64,000 bases of DNA from Allodiplogaster sudhausi (GCA_945643635.1 CALZFC010000300.1:248001-312000); one strand, 5' to 3'; shown: positions 47,305-60,712, counted from the first letter of the stretch. The notes: generated from the sequence alone by a model not told the origin. A program made the numbers and translations.

Positions 47305-48334
47305 GGCGTTTGAAAGAAAGCGCTGGATGCCTATGAATTTGCGCAACCTACACTTGCCGAGTTTTCGAAGGGAGTTCATGATGCTGAGTGTGCGTACTTG
47401 GAATGCTGGCAAAGTGCCAAAAAATTATTATTTTAAGAGTTTTACTGCTTTAAAGGTTACATAAAATTACAAAAAAAATCAGAGAGTAAGAGTAGAGTGT
47501 GAGAGACATGATAGAACTGTCTCTCTCTCTTTCTCTCTCTCTCTATGTCGTCTCTCTCTCTCTTACTTTCTAAGTGAACAGGCTACTTCAGGACTTGATC
47601 GTGTACTTGTAAGTGTCTGTGAGAACGCTCAACGTGAATTATATACATCTCTCTGTAGCTCATTACAAAGCTCTTCCTTTGTACAATTCACTGGTATAGA
47701 GAGAGAGTCAACTTTCGGTTTCTTTGTAAGTGTTTTAATGTGTTTTAATAGAAAGACACACATATGTTGACATCGTGCTAAAAACTTTAAATGGCTTGTG
47801 AATGCGTTCAATGGCCACGAAAAAATGCAGATTTTTGCAGAGAGACAGAGGAATACGAGAGGAAGACAGAGAAATAGAGAGAGAGTGGAAAAGTAAGTTG
47901 TAAGTGTATGTATTTAATGTATTTCATTTGTTTGGCTGTATGTTTGCAAGAGGTGCGAAGTGGTCGACGGAGGTGCGAAGTGAGAGTCGACGTCTGTTTT
48001 TCTCTGCCAACGCTATCTCGCCTTTTCGCGCCTGTGACTTTTTTCTCTAACCTCTCAAAAACGCACCTATAACGGGCTGTTTTCGTCGAGGGGCGGAGCT
48101 AAGCGACTGTTTCGTTGTCTAACCTCCGTGTTTTGCGAGCAGCCTCGGCGATCTCGCGTGTCGCAGGCTCGGCGAACTTGTTTTTCTTTTCTTTGCTCGT
48201 CTAATCTCTCAATACAAAATGACTCTCGTCGCTTTCTCTCGCTCTCTTGCTTGCTCTCCTCTATTTCTCCCATGCATTTTGCTCCGAGAGCCGTTTCTGC
48301 TTGTGAACTATCTAGAGGAACTAGTTAACTAAGT

Positions 48335-48560
48335 TGATCTTTTTTCTTTTTAATTATGGAACTTGGGAACTCTAAAAACCAAGGAACACTTAAAATCTTT
48401 TTTTCCCGAATTTTTGGAATTTTTTGAGGCCTTTTAGCTGTTAGAAGCTACTTTAAAGCTCTCTGGACTTTGGGAACTATGCTCCTTTAAAGGCAAAATT
48501 TTCCTGATATTTATGGTGCTGTTGTCTAAATTTTCTAATAAGCTAAGGTTCTAAGTGCTT
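48335..48560. other. AT-rich insertion unlike neighbouring satellite
   Basis: Replaces the 55-bp monomers expected here. It shares the phrase TGCTCCTTTAAAG with the sequence at 62680-62830, outside the arrays, so it may be a piece of the original flank carried inward. Confidence 0.45.
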
Positions 48561-48719
48561 TACAAAGTTCTATTGCAAAGTGCTCTTCTTATCATGTGTT
48601 CTAAGTGCTACTATAGAAATCTTCAAATTTTTCTGGTCATTTTGAGCAATCAACTATGTTTCTGCGATAAAAATGAAGCAAGATACAAAGATATTGCCTT
48701 TCCCGACACCACAACACGT

Positions 48720-49015
48720 TGAGCTAAGAAGGCCATCTCAGCTCAACGTCACGTCAAGCCAAGAAGACCATCTCAGCTCGACGTCACGTCAAGCCAAGAA
48801 GGCCATCTCAACTCGACGTCACGTCAAGTCAAGAAGGCCATCTCAACTCGACGTCACGTCAAGCCAAGAAGGCCATCTCAACTCGACGTCACGTCAAGCC
48901 AAGAATGCCATCTCAACTCGACGTCACGTCAAGCCAAGAAGGCCATCTCAGCTCGACGTCACGTCAAGCTAAGTAGGCCATCTCAGCTCGACGTCACGTC
49001 AAGCTAAGAAGGCCA
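48720..49015. repeat. 35-bp minisatellite, family 1
   Basis: About eight monomers, ending in register in the family 2-like TTCCATGTGTTCGCAAGGAA. Confidence 0.95.
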
Positions 49016-49954
49016 TTCCATGTGTTCGCAAGGAACATCAAAAAATGAGCGGCCAGGCTAACAGGCTAACCAACTGTGAGGCGGTGCATGGAATTCGCCG
49101 ATTAAACCGATTTCTGGGATGCCCATGAACCGGCGCACACTATACTTGACGGCTTTTCGACCAAAATTTTTTTCTCAGCGGGGCCAATTTTTTTGTTCTC
49201 AGACCTCGGATGAGGAAACTTCTTTTAAATGTCTAATCGTTCAGACTTACTTTTATACAACATAACATAGCTAAAAAAACCGCCTTTCTCTGTAGAAAAA
49301 TGTAGGATAGAGAGAGACACAGCATCTGAGCTCTCTCTAAATGTTTTACGCTAAATTAAAGACTTGTGATTACATATGGCTGGCTCAACTGCACACAAAG
49401 ATTAGAAGAGAATATCAGCTCGGAGTGATAGTTTTAATATGCTTCCTTTATTTCAGATTGCTCTAAATGAGCCTGGCCGCAAAAACTGCAGTTCCAAACG
49501 GTCGCAAGGAACCGCAGAACCTGCAGTTCCAAGCGTTCGCAAGGAACCGCAAAAGCTGCAGTTCCAAGCGTTCGCAAGAAACCGCCAAAGCAGCGGTTCC
49601 ATGCGTTCGCAAGTAACGGCAAAAAATGAGCGGCCAGGCCCACAGGCGAACCAACCGTGTGGCGGTGCCTTGACTTCGCCCATTAAACCGATTTCTGGGA
49701 TGCCCATGAACCGGCGCACACTATACTTGACGGCTATTCGACCAAAAATTTCATATGTCGCATGGCAACTTGCCAAGCTGCGAGAGAGACACTTTATCGT
49801 TGTACTTTAATTACTTAAGATGCATCAGAAGAACCGCTTTTCTCTGCTGCATCCGACACCATAGAGAAAGGGGGCTCTTTATGGCTCTCTCTATTTTTAA
49901 TTCTATTTTAAATAGCTTTTGTGCACATATGGATGCATGTCTCGACTCTACTGC

Positions 49955-50135
49955 ACGTCAAGCCAAGAAAGCCATCTCAGCTCGACTTCACGTCAAGCCA
50001 AGAAGGCCATGTCAGCTCGACGACACGTCAAGCCAAGAAGCCCATCTCAGCTCGACGACACGTCAAGCCAAGAAGGCCCTCTCAGCTCGACGACACGTCA
50101 AGCCAAGAAGGCCCTCTCAGCTCCACTGCACGTGG
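49955..50135. repeat. 35-bp minisatellite next to class C cassette
   Basis: About five monomers with the ACGACACGTC variant. They run directly into the 3' end of the class C SL-like cassette; the last monomer aligns with the cassette's own Sm-like site and terminal stem. A second copy is at 52538-52718. Confidence 0.9.
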
Positions 50136-50222
50136 AACCAAAAGGCCCTCTCGGTTCAGCGATGCGCTGAGCTGGGAAAGCAGTCAGTTTGACGACGTAC
50201 CTCAAACTTGGGTGATTAAACC
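50121..50222 (-). ncRNA. Full-length SL RNA-like gene, class C, copy 1
   Basis: Leader at 50201-50222 equals SL1 except T-to-C at position 9; donor GTACG follows. Stem I: AGTTTGA pairs perfectly with TCAAACT (50186-50192). Stem II: TCAGCG-CAT-CGCTGA (50156-50170). Sm-like U-rich GGCCTTTTGG (50138-50147). Stem III: TTCCAC-GTGCA-GTGGAG (50121-50137). The order leader/stem I - stem II - Sm - stem III and the total of about 102 nt match known nematode SL RNAs. The Sm site has CC where AA is usual, so function is uncertain. Confidence 0.7.
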
Positions 50223-50258
50223 GACTTTCTCCAGGAAGCACTGGATGCCTATAAGCTG

Positions 50259-50284
50259 GCGCAACCTATGTTAGCCGAGTTTTT
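50259..50284 (-). promoter_or_regulatory. Upstream block of the class C cassette (PSE candidate)
   Basis: Minus strand AAAAACTCGGCTAACATAGG followed by TTGCGC, at -62 to -37 from the leader start, the same spacing as in class A although the cassettes have diverged. Confidence 0.5.
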
Positions 50285-52265
50285 CTTAGCATGTGAGGCC
50301 AGCGTGTTGGGGGACACTTGGTAACGCGGGGAGCAGGAGCGACCAAAAATTTCATATGGCTGCATGTCTTTTTGGCGATTGGCAACTTGCCAACCTGCGA
50401 GAGAGACACTTTAACGTTCTCCTGCAACTACCTTAGATATGTCAAAAGAACCGCCTTTCTCTGCTGCATCGAACACCATAAAGAAATACGGCTCATTCGG
50501 GCTCTCTCTATTTTTAATTATATTTTAAAGGGTTTTTGTGCACATTTGGCTGCATGTCTTGATGCGTTTGGCAGCTTCCCAAGACGTTGCTCGCTCGCTA
50601 TTGGTCGAAACCTGAAATGGGCCAATGAGCGAGGGGGCGGAGCCTCTTTTTTCTTTTCTCTGCTCGTCTAATTTCTCACATCTGTACGTTTCTCGTCGCT
50701 TTCTCTCGCACTCATGCCCGCTCTCCAATCTCTCTCCATGGCTTTTTTTTCGGAGATACACTTCTGCTTGTGAACTATCTAGAGGAACTAGTTAACTAAG
50801 TTACGCTATTTCCGGGAGTACCGCTATTTTAGGGAGCTAAAGAACAAAAAAAAGTTTTAGAGTTCATGGTCTCAGCTAAGCTTAGGGAGTTAAAGAAGAG
50901 TTAAGGAGTTTTTAGAGTTCAGCGTCTCAGCTAAGCTTAGGGAGTTAAAGAAGAGTTAAGGAGTTTTTAGAGTTCAGCGTCTCAGCTATGCTTAGGGAGT
51001 TAAAGAAGAGTTAAGGAGTTTTTAGAGTTCAGGGTCTCAGCTAAGCTTAGGGAGTTAAAAAAGATCTTATGAGTTTTTAGTTGGAGTGCAAGAAGAGAAA
51101 GAAAGACATCAAAGGTTTGAAGAAGAGTTCAGAGCACGCCAAAGAGCTTACGAATACAGCACATCAGAAAGCATGCTAAGTATGAGAGTTTAAGTAATTC
51201 TCTGCACTAATAAAGACTCCTAATTTTTCAGGTAATTCTAAGCTTCACATTGTCATTTTACTATTAATAAAAAAAACTATTTAAAAAGGCCTATCCCGGC
51301 TCCACTGCACGTAGAGCTAAGAAGGCCACCTCAGCTCGACGTAACGCCGAGCCAAGAATGCTCTCTCAGCTCCACGGCACGTCAAGCCGAGACGGCCAAC
51401 TCAGTTCTCAGTTCCACTGAATGCAGAACCAAGAAGGCCATTCCGGCTCAACGAAATGCGGAGCCAGGAACAAACATGAGGCTGCGCCTCGAAGAAACCG
51501 AGTTCTGGGATGCCCGTAAACCAGCGCAACCTATACTTGACGGCTTTTCGACCAAAATTATTTTCTCTGCGCAACGCTATTTCGCTGAGTATGCCAAAGA
51601 CATGAGAGAAAGATGTATGCGGGATAAATGTGGTTAACTTGAGAGAGAGACAGTGATTGCGAGAGATACAGAGAAAGAGTTAGATATATAAAATGTGCAG
51701 ACTGAGAGCTCTGTAATAAGCTATTTTACATCAAAGGAGAGCCATATTAAAGCGTAGAAAATACAAAAAGAAAGTACAAACCGAGTACATATGGCTGCAT
51801 GTTTTGATTCGTTTGGCAGCGTGCCCAGTGGCGAGAGAGAAACTTTAACGTTGTACTTTCACGACGTTAGATACATCAGAAGAGCCGTCTTTCTCTGCTG
51901 CATCCGACAACATAGAGAGCGGTGGCTCTTTTAAGCGCTCTCTATTTTTAATTCTATTTTAAAGAGTTTTTTGCAAAGCTCTATTGCTAAGTGCTCTTCT
52001 TATCATGTGTTCTAAGTGCTACTATTGAAATCTTCAAATTTTTCTGGTCATTTTGAGCAATCAACTTTGTTTCTGCGATAAAAATGAAGCAAGATACAAA
52101 GAAATTGCCTTTCCCGACACCACAACACGTTGAGCTAAGAAGGCCATCTCAGCTCGACGTCACGTTAAGCCAAGAAGTCCATCTCAGCTCGACGTCACAT
52201 CAAGCTAAGAAGGCCATTCCATGTGTTCGCAAACCAACCGTGTGGCGGTGCCTTGAATTCGCCGA

Positions 52266-54848
52266 TTAAACCGATTTCTGGGATGCCCATGAACCGGCGC
52301 ACACTATACTTGACGGCTATTCGACCAAAAATTTCATATGTCGCATGGCAACTTGCCAAGCTGCGAGAGAGACACTTTATCGTTGTACTTTAATTACTTA
52401 AGATGCATCAGAAGAACCGCTTTTCTCTGCTGCATCCGACACCATAGAGAAAGGGGGCTCTTTATGGCTCTCTCTATTTTTAATTCTATTTTAAATAGCT
52501 TTTGTGCACATATGGATGCATGTCTCGACTCTACTGCACGTCAAGCCAAGAAAGCCATCTCAGCTCGACTTCACGTCAAGCCAAGAAGGCCATGTCAGCT
52601 CGACGACACGTCAAGCCAAGAAGCCCATCTCAGCTCGACGACACGTCAAGCCAAGAAGGCCCTCTCAGCTCGACGACACGTCAAGCCAAGAAGGCCCTCT
52701 CAGCTCCACTGCACGTGGAACCAAAAGGCCCTCTCGGTTCAGCGATGCGCTGAGCTGGGAAAGCAGTCAGTTTGACGACGTACCTCAAACTTGGGTGATT
52801 AAACCGACTTTCTCCAGGAAGCACTGGATGCCTATAAGCTGGCGCAACCTATGTTAGCCGAGTTTTTCTTAGCATGTGAGGCCAGCGTGTTGGGGGACAC
52901 TTGGTAACGCGGGGAGCAGGAGCGACCAAAAATTTCATATGGCTGCATGTCTTTTTGGCGATTGGCAACTTGCCAACCTGCGAGAGAGACACTTTAACGT
53001 TCTCCTGCAACTACCTTAGATATGTCAAAAGAACCGCCTTTCTCTGCTGCATCGAACACCATAAAGAAATACGGCTCATTCGGGCTCTCTCTATTTTTAA
53101 TTATATTTTAAAGGGTTTTTGTGCACATTTGGCTGCATGTCTTGATGCGTTTGGCAGCTTCCCAAGACGTTGCTCGCTCGCTATTGGTCGAAACCTGAAA
53201 TGGGCCAATGAGCGAGGGGGCGGAGCCTCTTTTTTCTTTTCTCTGCTCGTCTAATTTCTCACATCTGTACGTTTCTCGTCGCTTTCTCTCGCACTCATGC
53301 CCGCTCTCCAATCTCTCTCCATGGCTTTTTTTTCGGAGATACACTTCTGCTTGTGAACTATCTAGAGGAACTAGTTAACTAAGTTACGCTATTTCCGGGA
53401 GTACCGCTATTTTAGGGAGCTAAAGAACAAAAAAAAGTTTTAGAGTTCATGGTCTCAGCTAAGCTTAGGGAGTTAAAGAAGAGTTAAGGAGTTTTTAGAG
53501 TTCAGCGTCTCAGCTAAGCTTAGGGAGTTAAAGAAGAGTTAAGGAGTTTTTAGAGTTCAGCGTCTCAGCTATGCTTAGGGAGTTAAAGAAGAGTTAAGGA
53601 GTTTTTAGAGTTCAGGGTCTCAGCTAAGCTTAGGGAGTTAAAAAAGATCTTATGAGTTTTTAGTTGGAGTGCAAGAAGAGAAAGAAAGACATCAAAGGTT
53701 TGAAGAAGAGTTCAGAGCACGCCAAAGAGCTTACGAATACAGCACATCAGAAAGCATGCTAAGTATGAGAGTTTAAGTAATTCTCTGCACTAATAAAGAC
53801 TCCTAATTTTTCAGGTAATTCTAAGCTTCACATTGTCATTTTACTATTAATAAAAAAAACTATTTAAAAAGGCCTATCCCGGCTCCACTGCACGTAGAGC
53901 TAAGAAGGCCACCTCAGCTCGACGTAACGCCGAGCCAAGAATGCTCTCTCAGCTCCACGGCACGTCAAGCCGAGACGGCCAACTCAGTTCTCAGTTCCAC
54001 TGAATGCAGAACCAAGAAGGCCATTCCGGCTCAACGAAATGCGGAGCCAGGAACAAACATGAGGCTGCGCCTCGAAGAAACCGAGTTCTGGGATGCCCGT
54101 AAACCAGCGCAACCTATACTTGACGGCTTTTCGACCAAAATTATTTTCTCTGCGCAACGCTATTTCGCTGAGTATGCCAAAGACATGAGAGAAAGATGTA
54201 TGCGGGATAAATGTGGTTAACTTGAGAGAGAGACAGTGATTGCGAGAGATACAGAGAAAGAGTTAGATATATAAAATGTGCAGACTGAGAGCTCTGTAAT
54301 AAGCTATTTTACATCAAAGGAGAGCCATATTAAAGCGTAGAAAATACAAAAAGAAAGTACAAACCGAGTACATATGGCTGCATGTTTTGATTCGTTTGGC
54401 AGCGTGCCCAGTGGCGAGAGAGAAACTTTAACGTTGTACTTTCACGACGTTAGATACATCAGAAGAGCCGTCTTTCTCTGCTGCATCCGACAACATAGAG
54501 AGCGGTGGCTCTTTTAAGCGCTCTCTATTTTTAATTCTATTTTAAAGAGTTTTTTGCAAAGCTCTATTGCTAAGTGCTCTTCTTATCATGTGTTCTAAGT
54601 GCTACTATTGAAATCTTCAAATTTTTCTGGTCATTTTGAGCAATCAACTTTGTTTCTGCGATAAAAATGAAGCAAGATACAAAGAAATTGCCTTTCCCGA
54701 CACCACAACACGTTGAGCTAAGAAGGCCATCTCAGCTCGACGTCACGTTAAGCCAAGAAGTCCATCTCAGCTCGACGTCACATCAAGCTAAGAAGGCCAT
54801 TCCATGTGTTCGCAAACCAACCGTGTGGCGGTGCCTTGAATTCGCCGA
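52266..54848. repeat. 2,583-bp tandem duplication, copy 2
   Basis: Partner of 49683-52265; no difference seen over the parts compared except near the ends. Confidence 0.9.
52704..52805 (-). ncRNA. Full-length SL RNA-like gene, class C, copy 2
   Basis: Leader at 52784-52805. Same sequence as copy 1 through the 2,583-bp tandem duplication. Confidence 0.7.
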
Positions 54849-55351
54849 TTAAACCGATGTCTGGGATGCCCATGAACCGGCGCACACTATACTTGACGGC
54901 TTTTCGACCAAAAATTTCATATGGCTCCATGTCTTGAATGGCGCTTGGCAACTTGCCAAGCTGCGAGAGAGACACTTTATCGTTGTACTTTAATTACTTA
55001 AGATGCATCAGAAGAACCGCTTTTCTCTGCAGCATCCGACACCATAGAGAGAGGCGGCTCTTTTAGGCTCTCTCTATTTTTAATTCTATTTTAAAGAGTT
55101 TTTGTGGTCAAGCCAAGAAGGCCATCTCAACTCGACGTCACTTCAAGCCAAGAAGGCCATCTCAGCTCGACGTCACGTCAAGCCAAGAAGGCCATCTCAG
55201 CTCGACGTCACGTCAAGCCAAGAAGAAACCGCCAAAGCAGCGGTTCCATGCGTTCGCAAATAACGGCAAAAAATGAGCGGCCAGGCCCACAGGCGAACCA
55301 ACCGTGTGGCGGTGCCTTGAATTCGCCGAACGGAATGCAGAGCCAGGAAGG

Positions 55352-55392
55352 CCCAAGAGTGAGGAGCTACCTCAAACTTGGGTAACTAAACC
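55352..55392 (-). ncRNA. SL RNA-like cassette, class A, copy 10
   Basis: Leader at 55371-55392. A short deletion directly after stem I (AGGCCC in place of AGGCAGACCC) leaves the stem intact. Confidence 0.62.
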
Positions 55393-58179
55393 GGCGTTTG
55401 AAAGAAAGCGCTGGATGCCTATGAATTTGCGCAACCTACACTTGACGAGTTTTCGAAGGGAGTTCATGATGCTGAGTGTGCGTACTTGGAATGCTGGCAA
55501 AGTGCCAAAAAATTATTATTTTAAGAGTTTTACTGCTTTAAAGGTTACATAAAATTACAAAAAAAATCAGAGAGTAAGAGTAGAGTGTGAGAGACATGAT
55601 AGAACTGTCTCTCTCTCTTTCTCTCTCTCTCTATGTCGTCTCTCTCTCTCTCTTTCTTTCTAAGTGAACAGGCTACTTCAGGACTTGATCGTGTACTTGT
55701 AAGTGTCTGTGAGAACGCTCAACGTGAATTATATACATCTCTCTGTAGCTCATTACAAAGCTCTTACTTTGTACAATTCACTGGTATAGAGAGAGAGTCA
55801 ACTTTCGGTCTCTTTGTAAGTGTTTTAATGTGTTTTAATGGAAAGACACACATATGTTGACATCGTGCTAAAAACTTTAAATGGCTTGTGAATGCGTTCA
55901 ATGGCCACGAAAAAATGCAGATTTTTGCAGAGAGACATAGGAATACGAGAGGAAGACAGAGAAATAGAGAGAGAGTGGAAAAGTAAGTTGTAAGTGTATG
56001 TATTTAATGTATTTCATTTGTTTGGCTGTATGTTTGCAAGAGGTGCGAAGTGGTCGACGGAGGTGCGAAGTGAGAGTCGACGTCTGTTTTTCTCTGCCAA
56101 CGCTATCTCGCCTTTTCGCGCCTGTGACTTTTTTTCTCTAACCTCTCAAAAACGCACCTATAACGGGCTGTTTTCGTCGAGGGGCGGAGCTAAGCGACTG
56201 TTTCGTTGTCTAACCTCCGTGTTTTGCGAGCAGCCTCGGTGATCTCGCGTGTCGCAGCCTCGGCGAACTTGTTTTTCTTTTCTCTGCTCGTCTGATCTCT
56301 CGACTCATACCGCACTCTCGTCGTTTCTGCAGCTCTCATGCCTGCTCTCCTCTATTTCTCCCATGCATTTTGGTCCTAGTGACACTTCTGCTTGTGAACT
56401 ATCTAGAGGAACTAGTTAACTAAGTTACGCTATTTCCGGGTGTACCGCTATTTTAGGGAGCTAAAGAACAAAAAAAAGTTTTAGAGTTCAGGGTCTCAGC
56501 TAAGCTTAGGGAGTTAAAGAAGAGTTAAGGAGTTTTTAGAGTTCAGGGTCTCAGCTAAGCTTAGGGAGTTAAAGAAGAGTTAAGGAATTTTTTGAGTTCA
56601 GGGTCTCAGCTAAGCTTAGAGAGTTAAAGAAGAGTTGAGGAGTTTTTAGAGTTCAGGGTCTAAGCTAAGCTTAGGGAGTTAAAAAAGATCTAATGAGTTT
56701 TTAGTTGGAGTGCAAGAAGAGAAAGAAAGACATCAAAGGTTTGAAGAAGAGTTCAGAGCACGCTAAAGAGCTTACGAATACAGCATATCATAAAGCATGC
56801 TAAGTATGAGAGTTTAAGTAAGAAGAGTTAAGGAGTTTTTAGAGTTAAGGGTCTCAGCTAAGCTTAGGGAGTTAAAGAAGATGTAATGAGTTTTTAGCTG
56901 GAGTGCAAGAAGAGAAAGGAAAACATCAAAGGTTTGAAGAAGAGTTCAGAGCACGCCAAAGAGCTTACGAATACAGCACATCAGAAAGCATGCTAAGTAT
57001 GAGAGTTTAAGTAATTCTATGCACTAATAAAGACTCCTAATTTTTCAGGTAATTCTAAGCTTCACATTGTCATTTTACTATTAATAAAAAAAACTATTTA
57101 AAAAGGCCTATCCCGGCTCCACTGCACGTAGAGCTAAGAAGGCCACCTCAGCTCGACGTAACGCCGAGCCAAGAAGGCTCTCTCAGCTCCACGGCACGTC
57201 AAGCCGAGACGGCCAACTCAGTTCTCAGTTCCACTGAATGCAGAACCAAGAAGGCCATTCCGGCTCAACGAAATGCGGAGCCAGGAACAAACATGAGGCT
57301 GCGCCTCGAAGAAACCGAGTTCTGGGATGCCCGTAAACCAGCGCAACCTATACTTGACGGCTTTTCGACCAAAATTATTTTCTCTGCGCAACGCTATTTC
57401 GCTGAGTATGCCAAAGACATGAGAGAAAGATGTATGCGGGATAAATGTGTTTAACTTGAGAGAGAGACAGTGATTGCGAGAGATACAGAGAAAGAGTTAG
57501 ATATATAAAATGTGCAGACTGAGAGCTCTGTAATAAGCTATTTTACATCAAAGGAGAGCCATATTAAAGCGTAGAAAATACAAAAAGAAAGTACAAACCG
57601 AGTACATATGGCTGCATGTTTTGATTCGTTTGGCAGCGTGCCAAGTGGCGAGAGAGAAACTTTAACGTTGTACTTTCACGACGTTAGATACATCAGAAGA
57701 ACCGTCTTTCTCTGCTGCATCCGACAACATAGAGAGCGGGGGCTCTTTTAAGCGCTCTCTATTTTTAATTCTATTTTAAAGAGTTTTTTACAAAGCTCTA
57801 TTGCTAAGTGCTCTTCTTATCATGTGTTCTAAGTGCTACTATTGAAATCTTCAAATTTTTCTGGTCATTTTGAGCAATCAACTTTGTTTCTGCGATAAAA
57901 ATGAAGCAAGATACAAAGAAATTGCCTTTCCCGACACCACAACACCTTGAGCTAAGAAGGCCATCTCAGCTCGACGTCACGTCAAGCCAAGAAGTCCATC
58001 TCAGCTCGACGTCACATCAAGTTAAGAAGGCCATTCCATGTGTTCGCAAGGAACAGCAAAAAATGAGCGACCAGGCTCACAGGCTAACCAACCGTGAGGC
58101 GGTGCCTGGAATTCGCCGATTAAACCGATTTCTGGGATGCCCATGAACCGGCGCACACTATACTTGACGGTTTTTTTTT

Positions 58180-60215
58180 CTCAGCGGGGCCAATTTTTTT
58201 TGTTCTCAGACCTCGGATGAGGAAACTTCTCTTAAATGTCTAATCATTCAGACTTACCTTTATACAACATTACATAGCTTAAAAAAAACCGCCTTTCTCT
58301 GTAGAAAAATGTAGGATAGAGAGAGACACAACTTCCGAGCTCTCTCTAAATGTTTTACGCTAAATTAAAGACTTGTGATTACATATGGCTGGCTCAACTG
58401 CACACAAAGAATAGAAGAGAATATCAGCTCGCAGTGATAGTTTTAATATGATTCCTTTTTTCAGATTGCTCTAAATCAGCCTGGCCGCAAAAACTGCAGT
58501 TTCCAAACGGTCGCAAGGAACCGCAAAAGCTGCAGTTCCAAGCGTTCGCAAGGAACCGCCAAAGCAGCGGTTCTATGCGTTCGCAAGTAACGGCAAAAAA
58601 TGAGCGGCCAGGCCCACAGGCGAACCAACCGTGTGGCGGTGCCTTGAATTCGCCGATTAAACCGATTTCTGGGATGCCCATGAACCGGCGCACACTATAC
58701 TTGACGGCTTTTCGACCAAAAATTTCATATGGCTCCATGTCTTGAATGGCGCTTGGCAACTTGCCAAGCTGCGAGAGAGACACTTTATCGTTGTACTTTA
58801 ATTACTTAAGATGCATCAGAAGAACCGCTTTTCTCTGCAGCATCCGACACCATAGAGAGAGGCGGCTCTTTTAGGCTCTCTCTATTTTTAATTATATTTT
58901 AAAGAGTTTTTGTGGTCAAGCCAAGAAGGCCATCTCAACTCGACGTCACTTCAAGCCAAGAAGGCCATCTCAGCTCGACGTCACGTCAAGCCAAGAAGGC
59001 CATCTCAGCTCGACGTCACGTCAAGCTAAGAAGGCCATTCCATGTGTTCGCAAGGAACATCAAAAAATGAGCGGCCAGGCTCACAGGCTAACCAACCGTG
59101 AAGCGGTGCCTGGAATTCGCCGATTAAACCGATTTCTGGGATGCCCATGAACCGGCGCACACTATACTTGACGGCTTTTCGATCAAAATTTTTTTCTCAG
59201 CGGGGCCAATTTTTTTTGTTCTCAGACCTCGGATGAGGAAACTTCTCTTAAATGTCTAATCATTCAGACTTACCTTTATACAACATTACATAGCTTAAAA
59301 AAAACCGCCTTTCTCTGTAGAAAAATGTAGGATAGAGAGAGACACAACTTCCGAGCTCTCTCTAAATGTTTTACGCTAAATTAAAGACTTGTGATTACAT
59401 ATGGCTGGCTCAACTGCACACAAAGAATAGAAGAGAATATCAGCTCGCAGTGATAGTTTTAATATGATTCCTTTTTTCAGATTGCTCTAAATCAGCCTGG
59501 CCGCAAAAACTGCAGTTTCCAAACGGTCGCAAGGAACCGCAAAAGCTGCAGTTCCAAGCGTTCGCAAGGAACCGCCAAAGCAGCGGTTCTATGCGTTCGC
59601 AAGTAACGGCAAAAAATGAGCGGCCAGGCCCACAGGCGAACCAACCGTGTGGCGGTGCCTTGAATTCGCCGATTAAACCGATTTCTGGGATGCCCATGAA
59701 CCGGCGCACACTATACTTGACGGCTTTTCGACCAAAAATTTCATATGGCTCCATGTCTTGAATGGCGCTTGGCAACTTGCCAAGCTGCGAGAGAGACACT
59801 TTATCGTTGTACTTTAATTACTTAAGATGCATCAGAAGAACCGCTTTTCTCTGCAGCATCCGACACCATAGAGAGAGGCGGCTCTTTTAGGCTCTCTCTA
59901 TTTTTAATTATATTTTAAAGAGTTTTTGTGGTCAAGCCAAGAAGGCCATCTCAACTCGACGTCACTTCAAGCCAAGAAGGCCATCTCAGCTCGACGTCAC
60001 GTCAAGCCAAGAAGGCCATCTCAGCTCGACGTCACGTCAAGCTAAGAAGGCCATTCCATGTGTTCGCAAGGAACATCAAAAAATGAGCGGCCAGGCTCAC
60101 AGGCTAACCAACCGTGAAGCGGTGCCTGGAATTCGCCGATTAAACCGATTTCTGGGATGCCCATGAACCGGCGCACACTATACTTGACGGCTTTTCGATC
60201 AAAATTTTTTTCTCA
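58180..60215. repeat. 1,016-bp tandem pair of class D units
   Basis: 58180-59195 is repeated at 59196-60215. Both share private changes (ATGATTCCTTTTTTCAG, CTAAATCAGCC), so the pair arose after these changes, separately from the 1.06-kb array. Confidence 0.85.
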
Positions 60216-60712
60216 GCGGGGCCAATTTTTTTGTTCTCAGACCTCGGATGAGGAAACTTCTTTTAAATGTCTAATCGTTCAGACTTACTTTTATACAACA
60301 TTACATAGCTAAAAAAAACCGCCTTTCTCTGTAGAAAAATGTAGGATAGAGAGAGACACAGCTTCCGAGCTCTCTCTAAATGTTTTACGCTAAATTAAAG
60401 ACTTGTGATTTCATATGGCTGGCTCAACTGCACACAAAGATTTGAAGAGAATATCAGCTCGGAGTGATAGTTTTAATATGCTTCCTTTATTTCAGATTGC
60501 TCTAAATGAGCCTGGCCGCAAAAACTGCAGTTCCAAGCGTTCGCAAGGAACCGCAAAAGCTGCAGTTCCAAGCGTTCGCAAGAAACCGCCAAAGCAGCGG
60601 TTCCATGCGTTCGCAAGTAACGGCAAAAAATGAGCGGCCAGGCCCACAGGCGAACCAACCGTGTAGCGGTGCCTTGAATTCGCCGAACGGAATGCAGAGC
60701 CAGGAAGGCAGA

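Larger units (their letters stand above)
49683..52265. repeat. 2,583-bp tandem duplication, copy 1
   Basis: Direct repeat of 52266-54848. Carries class C copy 1, the 55-bp monomers and a class E cassette. Confidence 0.9.
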
